Source: Mallotus nudiflorus (Eukaryota; Streptophyta; Magnoliopsida; Malpighiales; Euphorbiaceae). From it: a stretch of DNA of 64,000 nt. This document shows, piece by piece, positions 1 through 11,426 of this stretch. The notes under the pieces are model-generated. The model had not been told where the DNA came from. It did no database searches and saw nothing but the letters and a program-made list of their open reading frames with translations. The DNA is taken from contig CANTUR010000239.1 in NCBI GenBank assembly GCA_947683625.1, positions 7,607,001 to 7,671,000 of the forward strand. Direction: 5' to 3'. Every line of letters begins with the position of its first letter. Position 1 is the stretch's first letter. Position numbers and translations under genes: made by a program.

Positions 1-1290
1 CCAATAGTACATGGACCTATCAAAGGGCAGAACATCAACCAAAATAGTACTTAAGAAAGTATCACAATGAGCTGCCTCACTATTATGAGCAGGCTTAAAC
101 TCCTGCTTAGTCTCCTCAATATCATCCTCAGTCACCCCTCTGACAGCATCATGGACTCCCTTAATCTGTGCAAGAATTGAACGTTATATGAAGGGATGAA
201 AAAGAGGAAATAAATTAGTGATAGAAAGCATACCTCAGCTGGGTTTGTAAGAACTTGCTCTAGGAGATTCATGTACTCCCAATAATGACATGAACGCTCG
301 AGTAGGGTTGAAGCCTTATATCCCTCAAGAGCTGCTCTAAGCTCGGGACCAATCATACTGCTACTCCAAAACATCAAGGAGGGAATAGAAGAAGGAACAC
401 GCCTCCTAGAAGGTCCCATATGCCAATGGTAAACACATTTACCAAGATACCACATCTAGCATCCATAACCAGGGAGCAGAACTCTTATAGTCTCAAGCCT
501 CACAGTTTTTGTTATAAAATCATATCACTAAATTTCTTCAGTAATAGTTAACCAATATAATATGACCTGCAAATTTGTTTGTTTAAGTTTATTGAACTTT
601 TACAATTAATGAAATACTAAAGATCAAATTTTCCTTACCATGTCCCACTCTAAGGAGTTCAGTTGATCTCAATAAGTCAGCAAGTCATGCCTAATGCTAG
701 TAAGATGAGAGGAGCCCTACCTCTGCATTAGTGGAAGACTCCTATCAAAGCTAATGGTGCTAAAGCCTCAGGTCACTCCAATCTTAATGCCCCAGATCTT
801 AAAGTGAGGAGATGAAAGAAAGAATGAGGAAAATGTGAAAATAAGCAAAGTTGAAAAGGATAGGAGACATATGTGCAAGACATGCCAAAAGTTGCACATC
901 GTCACAACACCTCTACAAATAGTATCCAATATGTAGTACAAATAAGCAAGCACCACAAATCTCCAATCTAAAGTAGCAACCATAACAATATCCTGAAGGG
1001 GACTAAGAAGAGCTATGCTAACCTCATGACCAGTCCTGCAAAAGAGAGTAGTGCCAAGTAATATCAACAAGAAGCATCTCACCTTCTGAAGAATCTAGTG
1101 AGGTGTAGTGGTAGGTAGTCTCCTAAAACCCTGATCCTAGTAATAACAGAGAAGCTCTTCAGGGAAATAGTCAACTCATCCACTCGTGTGTGAAAAGTAG
1201 GAGTGGTGTCCATCCACCTCTCGATAAGAGCCAAAAGTGAGCAGTGGTCTGACTTACCTGGAGCAGTCAGTAAAGCATCAATGAAACATC
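1..1290 (-). pseudogene. Plant mobile domain (PMD) type gene, partial, intron-bearing, runs off left edge
   Basis: Read on the minus strand, this resembles the PMD (aminotransferase-like) family found in plant transposons and a few domesticated host genes. Around 1260-1100 it reads ALIERWMDTTPTFHTR then DELTISL, matching the usual 'ERW...THTF...E.TITL' opening of the domain. Positions 1082-880 carry LLGTTLFCRTGHEVS and VLAYLYYILD, the 'GTTLF...vLAYLY' core. Near 690-640 is LNSLEWDM, like the 'LD.L..D.V.W' element. Positions 455-234 are an open exon (MWYLGKC to LTNPAE). Removing the intron at 166-233 joins it in frame to an exon open to base 1. Some segments carry stops or shifts, so it is decayed, but less than the plus-strand copy at 51460-53659. 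It is probably the antisense gene of a Tat-lineage retrotransposon whose body lies to the left. The molecular role of PMD in transposons is not established. Confidence 0.6.
166..233 (-). other. Spliceosomal intron within the PMD-type gene
   Basis: On the minus strand the 68-bp segment starts GTATGC and ends with a pyrimidine-rich TTGCACAG, both good plant splice signals. Excision joins ...LTNPAE to IKGVHDAVRG in one open frame that runs to the window edge. Left in, the segment gives only a short chance extension of the upstream ORF. No transcript evidence is available here. Confidence 0.6.
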
Positions 1291-1469
1291 AAAAGCTAGA
1301 AGCCCATATATGTTGTACTACCTCTCCAGAAAAGTCATGGAATAATTATCGAGCTAAATGAAAGCAACCCAAGAATTTCAGTGGTTTCTGAAAAATTCAA
1401 AAACTTACAGGATTTTTTTATCCTTTCCTAAATTTTTTATTTTTTCCATTTTTTATTTAAAGAATAAAA

Positions 1470-1645
1470 AAATTGGATTTCTAATTGGAAATCTAGATTT
1501 CTGATCGGATGATTGGATTTCTGATTGGAAATCCAAAATTTTGATCGAATTTCCAAATTTTTAATTAGAAATCTGAGAAATCTAATTGGAAATTTGAGAA
1601 TTCCAATCTGGAATTCAGAATCCCGATGAGAAATTTAGTAACTAT
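1470..1645. repeat. Degenerate palindromic array, GATCGG-centred
   Basis: About eight short units of the form GATTTCTGATCGG..AAATCC, alternating with the complementary GGAAATC and GATTTC, follow one another with near-dyad symmetry. The array lies upstream of the first recognisable exon of the minus-strand PMD-type gene. It resembles in style, not in exact sequence, the U3 palindromes of the LTRs at 3736, 18629, 31035 and 45773. Confidence 0.5.
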
Positions 1646-2261
1646 GAACATATTTATAAGATTTTAGGTTCTGAATTGTCAATTTTTCATTAATTATATT
1701 AGTCTAACAAATATTCTATAATTGCATGCATGAACTTATTAACATTACAAACTAAAATAAATATGTTTATTATAGAATTGAAGACAGATAGGAAATTACC
1801 TCATTTCCAACTTGAAAGCATTTATGAAGGTGTAAATGAGTCAAAGGAAGCACATCTTTACCTTCATGGAGTCCCAAATCATTTTGAGGAAAATGCAAAT
1901 GTGAAGTGATAGGATCTGACTATCTGGAACTATTCCCATGGGGCCTGCATTGTGGGTGAGACATAGGATCAGACGGATTCAAAATCAGACTTCAAATGAA
2001 AGAATAATTGACAAAGGAAGATTTAAAAATCAAGAGAAAATGAAAAAGAAGAGAAAAAGAAAAATGAAGAAATATAAGAAGAATAGGAGAATGAATCACC
2101 AAAAGGAAGAAATGTGTATATTAAAAGGGCAAATATCCACTTTAGTCCTTTAGCTTTGGCTTGCATTTAAGTCCACTCTTTTCCTTGCAATTTAATCCTA
2201 AATTGCAATGTCTCCTAATTTAATAATTTAAGGAATTATTAAATTTATCAATCAGCATTAT
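1646..2261. other. AT-rich spacer, no gene seen
   Basis: No conserved coding frame is visible. The open frame at 1938-2153 translates to a lysine-rich low-complexity peptide from an A-rich stretch and is treated as chance. The segment ends where the 57-bp-type repeat of family N begins, so this is the left boundary of the family N complex. Confidence 0.4.
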
Positions 2262-2345
2262 CAAAGGCAAGTAATTAATGGATTGCAGCATCATCAGTAA
2301 GCAACGAAAGGGTTGTAGTTAACCGTGAGTAATTAGGGATTGCAG
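2262..2345 (+). repeat. Remnant of the 57-bp repeat (N1)
   Basis: About 1.5 units of the same repeat that forms the large array at 17445-18285 (ggattgcagcatcatcag, then gcaacgaaagggttg). It directly precedes the hairpin array, so the two repeat types lay side by side in the ancestral element. Its left end is an abrupt truncation of element N1. Confidence 0.65.
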
Positions 2346-3600
2346 CATAAATAGACTATATGACCAAGTATAGTCGACATTGTACGATCAAGTACAATGT
2401 ATTTTCAAAAATAGACTATACGACCGAGTGTAGTCGGCATTGTACAACCAAGTACAATGTATTTTCAATTAAGATTATACGACCGAGTATAATCGGCATC
2501 ATATGACCGAATGTGATGTTTCTTTTCAAAATAGACTATACGACCTAGTGTAGTCGACATTGTACGACTGAGTGCAATGTATTTTCAATTAAGATTATAC
2601 AACCAAGTATAATTGGCATCATACAACCGAGTGTGATGTTTCTTTTCAAAAATAGACTATACGACCAAGTGTAGTCAGCATTGTATGATCGAGTGCAATG
2701 TATTTTCAATTAAGATTATATTATCGAGTATAATCGGCATCATATGATTGAGTATGATGTTGCTTTTTAAAATAGACCAAGTATAGTCGACATTGTACGA
2801 TCGAGTGCAAGTATAGTCAGCATTGTACGATCGAGTATAGTCGACATTGTACAACCAAGTGCAATGTATTTTCAATTAAGATTATACGACCGAGTATAAT
2901 CGACATCATACAACTAAGTGTGATGTTTCTTTTCAAAATAGACTATACGACCTAGTGTAGTCGACATTGTACGACTGAGTGCAATGTATTTTCAATTAAG
3001 ATTATACAACCAAGTATAATTGGCATCATACAACCGAGTGTGATGTTTCTTTTCAAAAATAGACTATACGACCAAGTGTAGTCAGCATTGTATGATCGAG
3101 TGCAATGTATTTTCAATTAAGATTATATTATCGGGTATAATCGGCATCATATGATTGAGTATGATGTTGCTTTTTAAAATAGACCAAGTATAGTCGACAT
3201 TGTATGATCGAGTGCAAGTATAGTCAGCATTGTACAATCGAGTGTAGTCGACATTGTATAACCAAGTGCAATGTATTTTCAATTAAGATTATACGATCGA
3301 GTATAATCGACATCATACAACTAAGTGTGATGTTTCTTTTTAAATAGACTATACGACTGAGTGTAGTCAGCATTATATGATTGAGTGTAATGTATTTTCA
3401 ATTAAGATTATATGACTGAGTATAATCGGCATCATACGGCTGAGTGTGATGTTCCTTTTCAATTCAGACTATACGTCTGAGTATAGTCGACATTGTACGA
3501 TTGAGTACAATGAGTTCCTTTCACCCGAGACTCTACGACCAAGTATAGTCAATATCATACGACCGAGTATGATATGTCATTTCAAATCAATGTTGTACAT
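2346..3600 (+). repeat. Tandem hairpin array with shared core and four stem types (N1)
   Basis: About forty units, each with a core close to CGACCGAG between two inverted arms. The arms alternate in a fixed order: GACTA/TAGTC, CATTG/CAATG, then GATTA/TAATC, CATCA/TGATG. Units in a pair are separated by two bases (GG or GA); pairs are separated by 12-15 bases such as TATTTTCAATTAA or TTTCTTTTCAAAATA, giving a four-hairpin cycle near 117 bp. A 407-bp higher-order duplication is visible (2675-2875 against 3082-3282). Arm changes are often compensated: at 3371-3392 the arms are CATTA and TAATG, and at 3552-3575 ATATCATAC and GTATGATAT. The minus-strand open frames in it follow repeat periodicity and are not genes. 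The array ends just before the conserved pre-PPT segment of element N1. Confidence 0.85.
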
Positions 3601-3735
3601 CTGAGTAAAGTAGGCTCATAAGAAAAAAAAAAGCCTCATGAAGCATAGGTAAGTATCCTAACATTCAATTAAGAAATTGGGTGTTAGTTTACTTTGCCGT
3701 AATTTGTCAAGCAAACAATGACAAAGGGGGGCAAC
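3601..3735 (+). promoter_or_regulatory. Pre-PPT segment and polypurine tract of N1
   Basis: The segment containing tttgccgtaatttgtcaagc is shared with 18590-18628 and 30990-31034. It ends in the polypurine tract GACAAAGGGGGGCAAC (3720-3735), directly before the LTR start TGTAGATACCC. This is the usual plus-strand primer position of an LTR retrotransposon. Confidence 0.8.
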
Positions 3736-3959
3736 TGTAGATACCCAATTTCAGGATGATGAGCTATGAATATGACAGAAGACTCCAATAATAAAAATGT
3801 CATGAATAGGTCTTCAATAGTCAAACTTTAAAACTTTAAGGGTCTAATTGCATTTTTTCAAAGAAAGGATTTAAGGTTTTTATGACTAATTCACAATGCT
3901 TTTTAGGGATCTAATTGAAAAACTTAAATTCTTTCAAGGACCTTTCTATAATTAAAAAA

Positions 3960-4060
3960 GTGATTGGAATTACGTAATTCAAATGGAATTATGGTAATTC
4001 CGATTAGAATTAGGTAATCCCAATCAGGATTATATAATTCCGATCGAAATTAGACTCCTT
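3960..4060 (+). repeat. U3 palindromic array of the N1 LTR
   Basis: Four or five roughly 20-bp units of the type GGAATTA.GTAATTCCGATC follow one another. Each is close to self-complementary (AATTCC with GGAATT, CCGATCGG centre). The array lies about 225-325 bp into the LTR, upstream of the TATA box. Confidence 0.7.
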
Positions 4061-4216
4061 CTGAAAATTCTTGAATTTTCAAGATAAATCTCGAATTTTC
4101 TAAATAAATTGAGTCCTAATTGGTATGAAATTTTCCTAAAATTATTTTGATAATGTTTTTAAGGAAATAGAAGCCTTTTAGGAATCAATTTATAACTAAG
4201 ATATCAAGATGTATCC

Positions 4217-4227
4217 CTATATATAGG
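4217..4227 (+). promoter_or_regulatory. TATA box of the N1 LTR
   Basis: CTATATATAGG lies about 480 bp into the LTR, downstream of the palindromic array and upstream of a purine-rich transcribed-type region. This is the expected position for the U3/R promoter. Confidence 0.5.
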
Positions 4228-4568
4228 AGGGCTTTACCTTTGGAAAAGGGGAGGAAAGAGGTAAGGTAGAAGAGCAAGAGCGAGAAAATAAAAAAAAATA
4301 GAAGAAAAAAAACGAGGAAGGAAAAAGAAAAAAAAAGAGAGAAAAATTATTTTTTATAAAATTCCTTTTAAGATCTTTGAAGAATTTTTGAAGAAAAGAT
4401 TAGAAGACCTATTAAGAAATGGTAACTTTACAAATCTAAGGAGCTTCCCATCACTCATAAGCAGCATCATCTTCTTCTTATTCTATTTTATTTATTTATT
4501 TCTTTTCTATTTTATTGATTATTTATATTATTTGAGTTATTATTATTATTATTTATTCACTAACGATA

Positions 4569-6126
4569 TGTCACGACCTAAACCCGATGGCACGTGACCG
4601 ATACTAGGGAATGGGTAGGTATAAGCCCCCTGAAACCCGTAGTAAGCCTTAAGGAAAAGAAAAATAAAACCCTCCAATTTAAAACTTTATTTTATAATAG
4701 AACACATTATCAAATTGATTTTTCTAAAATTAAAACATAATTGAATACATAAATAAAATATTCTCCAGCGTCACACATCATAAATCATTGTACAAAAGCA
4801 CGGTTCATTGAAATAAAATACATAAATATATTTAAGTCATACAAATTCTTAGTATAGTCACTACTGCAACTTTCTAGAGTTAATACTATAGTACAGCTTA
4901 CAATGACCTACATAATATGGCCGGTGATGAAGAAATCTGGCGTGGAGGCATTCTGAGGTCGAACTCCCAAGCTCTTGAAAAAAATAAATTGAGGAGAATC
5001 AAACCTCATTGAGTAAGTCAATAAAAAGAGTTGTACGGTTTGAAAACCCTTTTTGAAAACCATATAGCTATAGTGAAAATAATTTATAATGTATAGATAT
5101 AACTTTTGAAAAATCTCGGTAGAACCCTAAACCTAAGTTTCTAGCTGGCCAACTGGGTCCACTTAATCCAACTAGACTGCCGGTCCCTGAGAGCAAAGGC
5201 ATCAACTGAGGCACCAAGCTGCAATCATCCACTTAATCCAAATACATGGCATTGGGGGTCCCTGAGAGCTAAGGCATGAACCGAGGCACCCATCCCAATC
5301 CATTATTAACTCTCCAACCACTGGCGGTCCCCGAGAGCAAAGGCTTCCACCGAGGCACCCATCCCAGTTTATGTCCACAAGTCATACATAATTCGGATCC
5401 ATCTCTCAATCTCTACCATGTGCACACGGTCCTAGTGAAACCCACCAAGTAGCCCGTTCTACCAAAATTTCTAAAAATCGATTTTTAAATAAATAAAATG
5501 CATTTAAACCATAAATAACAACATTAAGTTAAATAAATCATATAATAAATATTAAAAATATGAGCGCACAAATTCTTTAAATAAAACTCATGCATAGATA
5601 ATTTTATCAACTTACAAGATGAACGAGAAGGCTGGCGACCGCGCGTCTACCTCGATCCAACAGCTTTCGCTCCTATATGCTCTAGAAAAGAAATTAACAG
5701 ACCGATTTTAAAACACGTCTAGGTAATAAAAATCAAAAATTGTCAGAAATAACAAAATTCTAGACTGACTCGAGGAAGACCGGATAAGATTCGATAGACA
5801 GGAAAAGCCTATTTGACGGTAGGAATTTACTGGAGATATCACGTTTTATGAGAAAATCTACCGAAATTTCGGCAGAGTCTCCTCTATAAAATGGACATCT
5901 CTCTACCATAGGTAGAGCCATTCCTATATAGAAAATGCACTTCTAATATGCACAGACATTCACACTCAAGTCGGGCTCCCAAACTACATTTAGCTCCGAC
6001 CGAGATCACAACTCAATCAACACATCACAAAAATTTAAATCATTTCCCCCAAAAGTGCATATTCATACAAATATCCATAACTTAGAAAAAAATTCCTCTT
6101 TAATGCTTAAAAAAAATTTCACTAAC

Positions 6127-6157
<31 letters not shown>

Positions 6158-7643
6158 ATAGGAAACAATATTAAAAAATTTAATATTACTTAATTAAAAT
6201 ACTTATAAATTTATAAAAATTTCTCTAACCACCTAATTTTTTTAATAAAGCCAATTAATATATATATACTTAATTATAATAAGCATAATTTACATATTTA
6301 CCCATATAATAATAAAAGTATACATATTATTCAAAATGATATTTAGTATATTATTAAAATTAATTTGAAAATTTCCCTTTTAATTCCTTTAATTATAATT
6401 AAAACCAACCGCAATTTATTGTTTAACTATTTTCAACAAAAATTGTGTTTCTACCCCTATAATATATAAACTTATATAATACACTATTAATACTAAAAAA
6501 AATTCTTTGAAAATTATATAAATATCTAAAAATTATTTTCTCAACATCAAATTTCTTAATATCAATAAAAACATAAAATTAACTAATAATTTCTTCCAAA
6601 AATATAAATTTAACCTAATTATTCACATTCGACATAAACTTAAAAATAATTACAAAAATAGTATAAAATTCACAAAATTATAAATTAGATCCTAAAATTA
6701 ATAACATTTGACAAAAACACCAATTATCAAAATTTTTTTTATAATTTTCACAAATAAATTTCGGATATAACAAAATATTACTAAAATATTCAAAATTCAC
6801 CAAATTCACATTAATCCCTATAATCCTCAATAAAATTTATACACCTAAAATAATTAACAACTACTACCTTAATTACTAACTAAACCCAAATAATTATCAA
6901 ATAAACATCAAATAAATATCAAATAAATTCAACATAATTCTGTAAAAATTTAATAATTCACCAAAATTCCCAAGAAAATCAAAACTAACATCATCAAACA
7001 ATAAACAACTACAACAAATCCTAGGATCTACCGAAAACATCAAAAAAGTCAAGAGGAAAAAGAGAAGGGAATGAGTGAGTGTTATTTACTGTCTGGTAGA
7101 GCAGATTGGAGGAGGAAGAAGAAGGTTTGCTGCCACTGGAAATGGGGGATGATGGAGGCAGCTTGGCGCAGCAGGGAAGCAACACTGATGGAGGAGAATC
7201 GAAGCTGGGCAGAACTAGAAGTGCAGGGCTGTTGCGCGAGGAAGAGAAGATGCTACCTAGCGAGGAAGAAGAAGAGCAATAACAACAGTAACTAGGGAGC
7301 TCAGTCCACGACGGAAATGGCGATTTTCAAGCGGTGAGGGAGGCAGCACAATGAGAGGAGAGGCAGCGTTGGTGACGGATAGAGTGAGGAGGAGGGCATA
7401 TGGGTAGGTTTCGGTGGGTTTCTTCTTTCTTTCTATATATATATATATATATATATATACAATCACACCTATATCCATATATAATAATAAAATTTTAAAA
7501 CAACAAAGGCTTAAAATAATATTAACATAAATACCTATTAATTAATAGCTAGATAATTAAAATTGTGTAATCTAATTTAAATTTATTTATCACTAATAAA
7601 ATCCGATAACTACTTTAGTTAAATGAAAACGTAGGGTGTTACA
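4569..7643. mobile_element. Solo LTR S1 (about 3.1 kb) inside the N1 LTR
   Basis: The segment has LTR-type ends, TGTCACGACC on the left and GGTGTTACA on the right, and interrupts an otherwise continuous family N LTR. It is flanked by CGATA (4564-4568) and CCATA (7644-7648), a 5-bp target-site duplication with one mismatch. No gag, pol or internal PBS/PPT is visible, so a solo LTR is the best reading; a small non-autonomous element is possible. The ends would read TGTAACACCC...GTCGTGACA on the minus strand, so it may lie in that orientation. It contains about three imperfect 80-90-bp repeats at 5160-5370 around 'GAGAGCAAAGGC', and TA-dinucleotide runs at 6127-6153 and 7436-7459. Small open frames at 7071-7295 and 7257-7478 look like chance. 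Confidence 0.75.
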
Positions 7644-8904
7644 CCATAATTTTTATTCTTTTTTATGGTGATTATGGAGGAAAAAACACATGATGATTAT
7701 ATTTGAGGAATCAAATCCATAAGAGGACCATGGAATGCCATGGATAAGACTTTGTAGATATATAGTTTCTAGATTTTTTTTTATTATTTTATTTATTTTT
7801 AGGATGTACTAATTATTTTTATTATTATTTTCTATAGATTATTGTAATAACCCTAATAGTGGGAATAGTAGAATTATATGTGTGATTGCATGTTTATATT
7901 AATTAATTGGTTAGTAAAATTAGGGTTTCAATTGGGTAATTAATTAAAATCAATGGAAGAAGTATATTAATTTAGGTTGCATGTTAATAAAAATTAGGGT
8001 TTTTTAGGAGAGATTAATTTAATTATTTGTTTGGTCTTTTATTTATTTATTTTGGCATGTTATATTTATTTTTGGGCTTGTTTATTTTTATGTGTTTTGG
8101 GCCTTAAAGCCCATATTAGATTTTAATCCACTTAAATAAATTTACGTTTTTAAGTTTAATTAATTAAAAAATATATTTTAGGCCCAAAAATTAATTAGAT
8201 TTTTAGGTTAGAGATAACTTAGGCCCATCTAGTAAATTAGCCATTAGCCTACTTAATTTAATTTAATTAATTTAGATTTTGCCCACTTAGTTTAAAGCCT
8301 TTTTTATAATTTGTAGATGTAAGATCACCTTAGTGTTAAAACATGTAGAATTAGGCCTACTCATTTAAATACCTTTATACTTTGTAAATTTAGCTCATTT
8401 TTGGAATTAAAATAAATAGATTTAGGTTCATTTAATTAAAATTAAAAGGAACTAGTCTTTTAGGCTCAATAATTAAAGCATGTAGATTTAGCTCATTTAA
8501 TTAAAATCCATAAATATTAGACTAACTTAGGGATTATATGAATGCATTATTTACTTGTATTTTCATGACTGGTTTGCCTTGGAGTTAATTTCTAGAATAA
8601 GGGTTTATATGAAATTGCATGTAAATAGAGGATAGTATAGTAATTCATAAAGTAATTCTAAATGAACATGAGATTGAAAGAAGTTGGTATTCCGTATCAA
8701 GAATCTCCTGGTTATGGTGCTAGCTTTCTTTTAGGGAATTGAGTACCACCTTTTCGATCTGTCCCAATTATTACCCTGGGTGGCGACTCCTCATCTCCAT
8801 GCCATGTCTTTATGACAGTGGTTAGTGTATTCTCTAGAGCCCTAATCTTAAACAGTGTCACAATTGCTAAAATCTTGGATGTGCGCTAAACCCCGTCATC
8901 TACA

Positions 8905-10460
8905 GCTTCCCCAGCAAATCCTTAACTCCTCTAGAGGCATTAGGAGATTCTCCATTAGCTATAGGGTTTAGGTTTTCAAAGGACTTTAGCACTTATTCTT
9001 CACTCACTCCTGAGTTAATCATTATGGTGGCCGGTGGTGGGACATTTCGATAGTCAAGGAAAGGATTATTTCTAGTGTTTAGGTTAGAGTTGGATTTTTC
9101 AGGGTCTATGATTTTTTTTGGAGTATATTAGGTTTTGGATCTTATGTTTAAGGAAAATACAGGTGTCTGTGGAGTGGCTAGCTACTTATTGAAACTTGCA
9201 ATAGTTATTGGGGTTGTAGCCTGGGACATTTAGGTTAGGTGGTTTAGAGAAGGTTAAGGGTCAGAGTAAGCCTTTCTGGGTCAATCATTCTAGGACTTTA
9301 GAGAGTGGTTGGTTAAAGTTGGAGAACCTTTGGGTAGCTAAACTACACGCACCTCCATAACTCGGGTAGTACTTCCCTGTTATGTTCCCCCGGTTGGGTA
9401 GTTTTGGGCTCCAGTACCTCTAGAGCTTCTTTTCTTGTCATTCTTAATCTCTTCTACTTGCAGACCATCATCATACAGATCTATGAAAGTTTTGGAGTTC
9501 ATCATCTGAAACCTCTCTACCATATTAGGTGACACATTCTGAATTATCATTCAAACTTGATCCTTCTGCGCTAGGTTATTATTCATCAGCCCTGCTTTAT
9601 TCATGAATCTACTAAAGAAATTATAGATTCTGCTTTGTCAGTTCTAAATCTCTGATGGACACTTCCAACTAGGTGTTATAATCATACTGTCTTAAAAAGG
9701 CAGTACATAGTTCTTTCCAGTCAACTCTCATAAATTTTTCTAGCCCATGATACTAGTTTACAGCCATTCCCTCTAAGGACAACACAAATAACTCAGTAAT
9801 CACTACTTATAGTGCTTTAGTAATGCTCATAGTTATTGTGCACTGGCTAAGATGAATCCTTGGATCTCCTCTCCCATCAAATTTCTACAGTTGTGGCATC
9901 TTGAATATGTTAAGCAGCCTATTATCTTCTATGTGCAGCATGTCATCAAAGTCAAATGAATACCCCATGCCTTGTCCCCTGATTAGCTCTTCCATCTTAA
10001 ACATCTTCTGGGTCAAAGCTCAAATCTGCTTGGACTCGTGGTCATGTACCAGTTTAAGGGATTCTTTCTTTGCCTTTTCTATAATGTAATTCTCAATATC
10101 CTTCGTCTTCACATCGATAGCAAGTGGGTTTCTAGTAGCAGGTTGACCCCCAGCATTATTGGCAACAGGTGGAGCATCCATAATAGGTGGGACACAGCAA
10201 TAGCAAGTGGTTGCTTAATTACAGGTGGTGGTATGATAGCAGTAGGTTGCATCAATCCAGATAGTGCTTGCCTCAATTCAACTTGCATCATAGCCCTCAT
10301 GTCATCTGTTAGAGCTCCTTTGATGTCTTCTAAGGTCCAGTTCCCTTGTTGTTGTTCCATTTGTTTAGATTCAGGTGAAGTTGGTTCAACTTCCAAGTAA
10401 AGTGAGTTGATAGGGCTTCTTTCTAATTTATCCGGTCTATTTAGGATTTCCTTTGCTAAG
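8905..10460 (-). pseudogene. gag-like gene of family N (N2), inverted and broken
   Basis: The minus-strand translation gives the family N Gag N-terminus: LYLEVEPTSPESKQMEQQQG then WTLEDIKGALTDDMRAMMQ (10396 downwards), followed by the proline-rich AIIPPPV stretch. Further down are remnants of the Gag core (YDYN..LEVSIRDLELT type sequence, about 9600-9700) and the zinc-knuckle region. Several frameshifts and stops interrupt it. It is cut at 8905 in the region encoding NEKSPN..KDV, where it abuts the end of the N1 LTR. Family comparison suggests a capsid/nucleocapsid role in the virus-like particle. Confidence 0.75.
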
Positions 10461-11407
10461 GCTTTAGGACTCTGACTCGTTCCTCTTAGATTGCCACCTC
10501 GTCATCCCTAAATATAAGAAGACCTCAATGTATCTATGATGGCTACAAAACAAGGTGTTAGAATTATGAATGAGATGCATGTATGCATGATGCATGTGCT
10601 ATGCAATAAGTAGCAAGTATCAATCAAGTGTACAACATACATCCTTCCAACCTTATTTCTCCCACACATGTGTTCAATGGCAAGTCTCTTGTCCTAGGAT
10701 TTTTTGTCTTAGTCTTAATATCAATGGGGGATATCAAGGGCCGATGCGCATGCCAGATCTCTCTTAAAGCAATAAAGCATAAAAATAACATTTCTAGGTA
10801 TAAAGGTCTAGCCCAATCTTTATTACCCCCAAGGGGCTTCAAAAGTATGAGCCTAGAATTTTATAGATAGAAATACCTTATGGTAATAAGCATAGAAATA
10901 ACATTTCTAAGTAGTAAGGTCTAGCCTAATCTTTATTGGCCCAAGTGGTCTTCAAAAGTATGGGCATGGGCTTTTATAGATAGAAATACTTCATGGAAAA
11001 AATCATACAAGCAATTTGGGTAGATCCTAGGGGAAGTAACTAAGCCATTATATATGGTTAGGGTCCGGTACAAAGTCAAGGTTCTCTTAGCAAGATGCCC
11101 TCCTTTAAGACTTGAGTTATAGGCTAAGGTTAGAGGGGCCCAGTATCCTTTTGCAAACTAGAGAGAAAACTACCCCCCTTTAGGACTTAGGTTATAGACT
11201 CTAGTTAGATGAGCCCGATAATCTCTCTTAAATCGAGTTAAGGCTAAGAGTGATGATTAGCCAATTTATAACTCCATAAAGCTAGTGGAATCAAGGAATC
11301 ATAAACCAATACCATATGTTTAATAGGGACATGCAGAATGAATGCAAGAATAAAATAATAATTAATAAAATAACTCTAAAGAACATAAGCAGAATCAATA
11401 TCTCTTA
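10461..11407 (-). other. 5' leader of family N element N2
   Basis: Non-coding leader between PBS and gag on the minus strand, homologous to 20840-21724, 25853-26771 and 42545-43447. Recognisable blocks include a cluster of ATGCAT-type palindromes (about 10565-10605) and the GGATATCAAG block near 10730. The plus- and minus-strand open frames at 10624-10870 overlap these blocks and are not supported as genes. Confidence 0.7.
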
Positions 11408-11425
11408 TCCCCAGTGGAGTCGCCA
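11408..11425 (-). promoter_or_regulatory. Primer-binding site of N2
   Basis: Minus strand TGGCGACTCCACTGGGGA, one base from the LTR end at 11427. It is complementary to a tRNA 3' end of the form TCCCCAGTGGAGTCGCCA. From memory this fits a plant tRNA-Arg, the primer reported for Ogre/Tat-type elements; that identification should be checked. It is the best-preserved PBS in the window. Confidence 0.8.
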
Positions 11426-11426
11426 C

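Larger units (their letters stand above)
3736..8904 (+). mobile_element. Family N LTR (N1), about 2.1 kb, split by a nested solo LTR
   Basis: It begins TGTAGATACCCAATTTC after the polypurine tract and ends CCCCGTCATCTACA, the same ends as the LTR at 18629-20820. Removing the insertion at 4569-7643 leaves about 2.1 kb. The U3 holds a palindromic array (about 3960-4060) and a TATA box; the U5 end holds the PBS-like decamer TGGCGACTCC at 8781-8790. No PBS follows at 8905; inverted gag sequence starts there instead, so the right-hand junction is a rearrangement. Confidence 0.8.

Noticed and set aside
1938..2153. Lysine-rich open frame
   Set aside because: A-rich low-complexity sequence, no homology pattern, absent elsewhere.
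2675..3282. Two nearly identical 66-residue minus-strand open frames
   Set aside because: They come from a 407-bp higher-order duplication inside the hairpin array, not from a gene family.
2346..3600. Possible CRISPR-like repeat-spacer array
   Set aside because: The genome context is plant, the 'spacers' are themselves repeated and there are no cas genes; hairpin tandem repeats inside a retroelement explain it.
7071..7478. Open frames with a relatively GC-rich stretch inside S1 that could suggest a host exon
   Set aside because: The stretch is inside a TSD-flanked LTR-like element and encodes Arg/Trp/Lys-rich sequence without a known motif.
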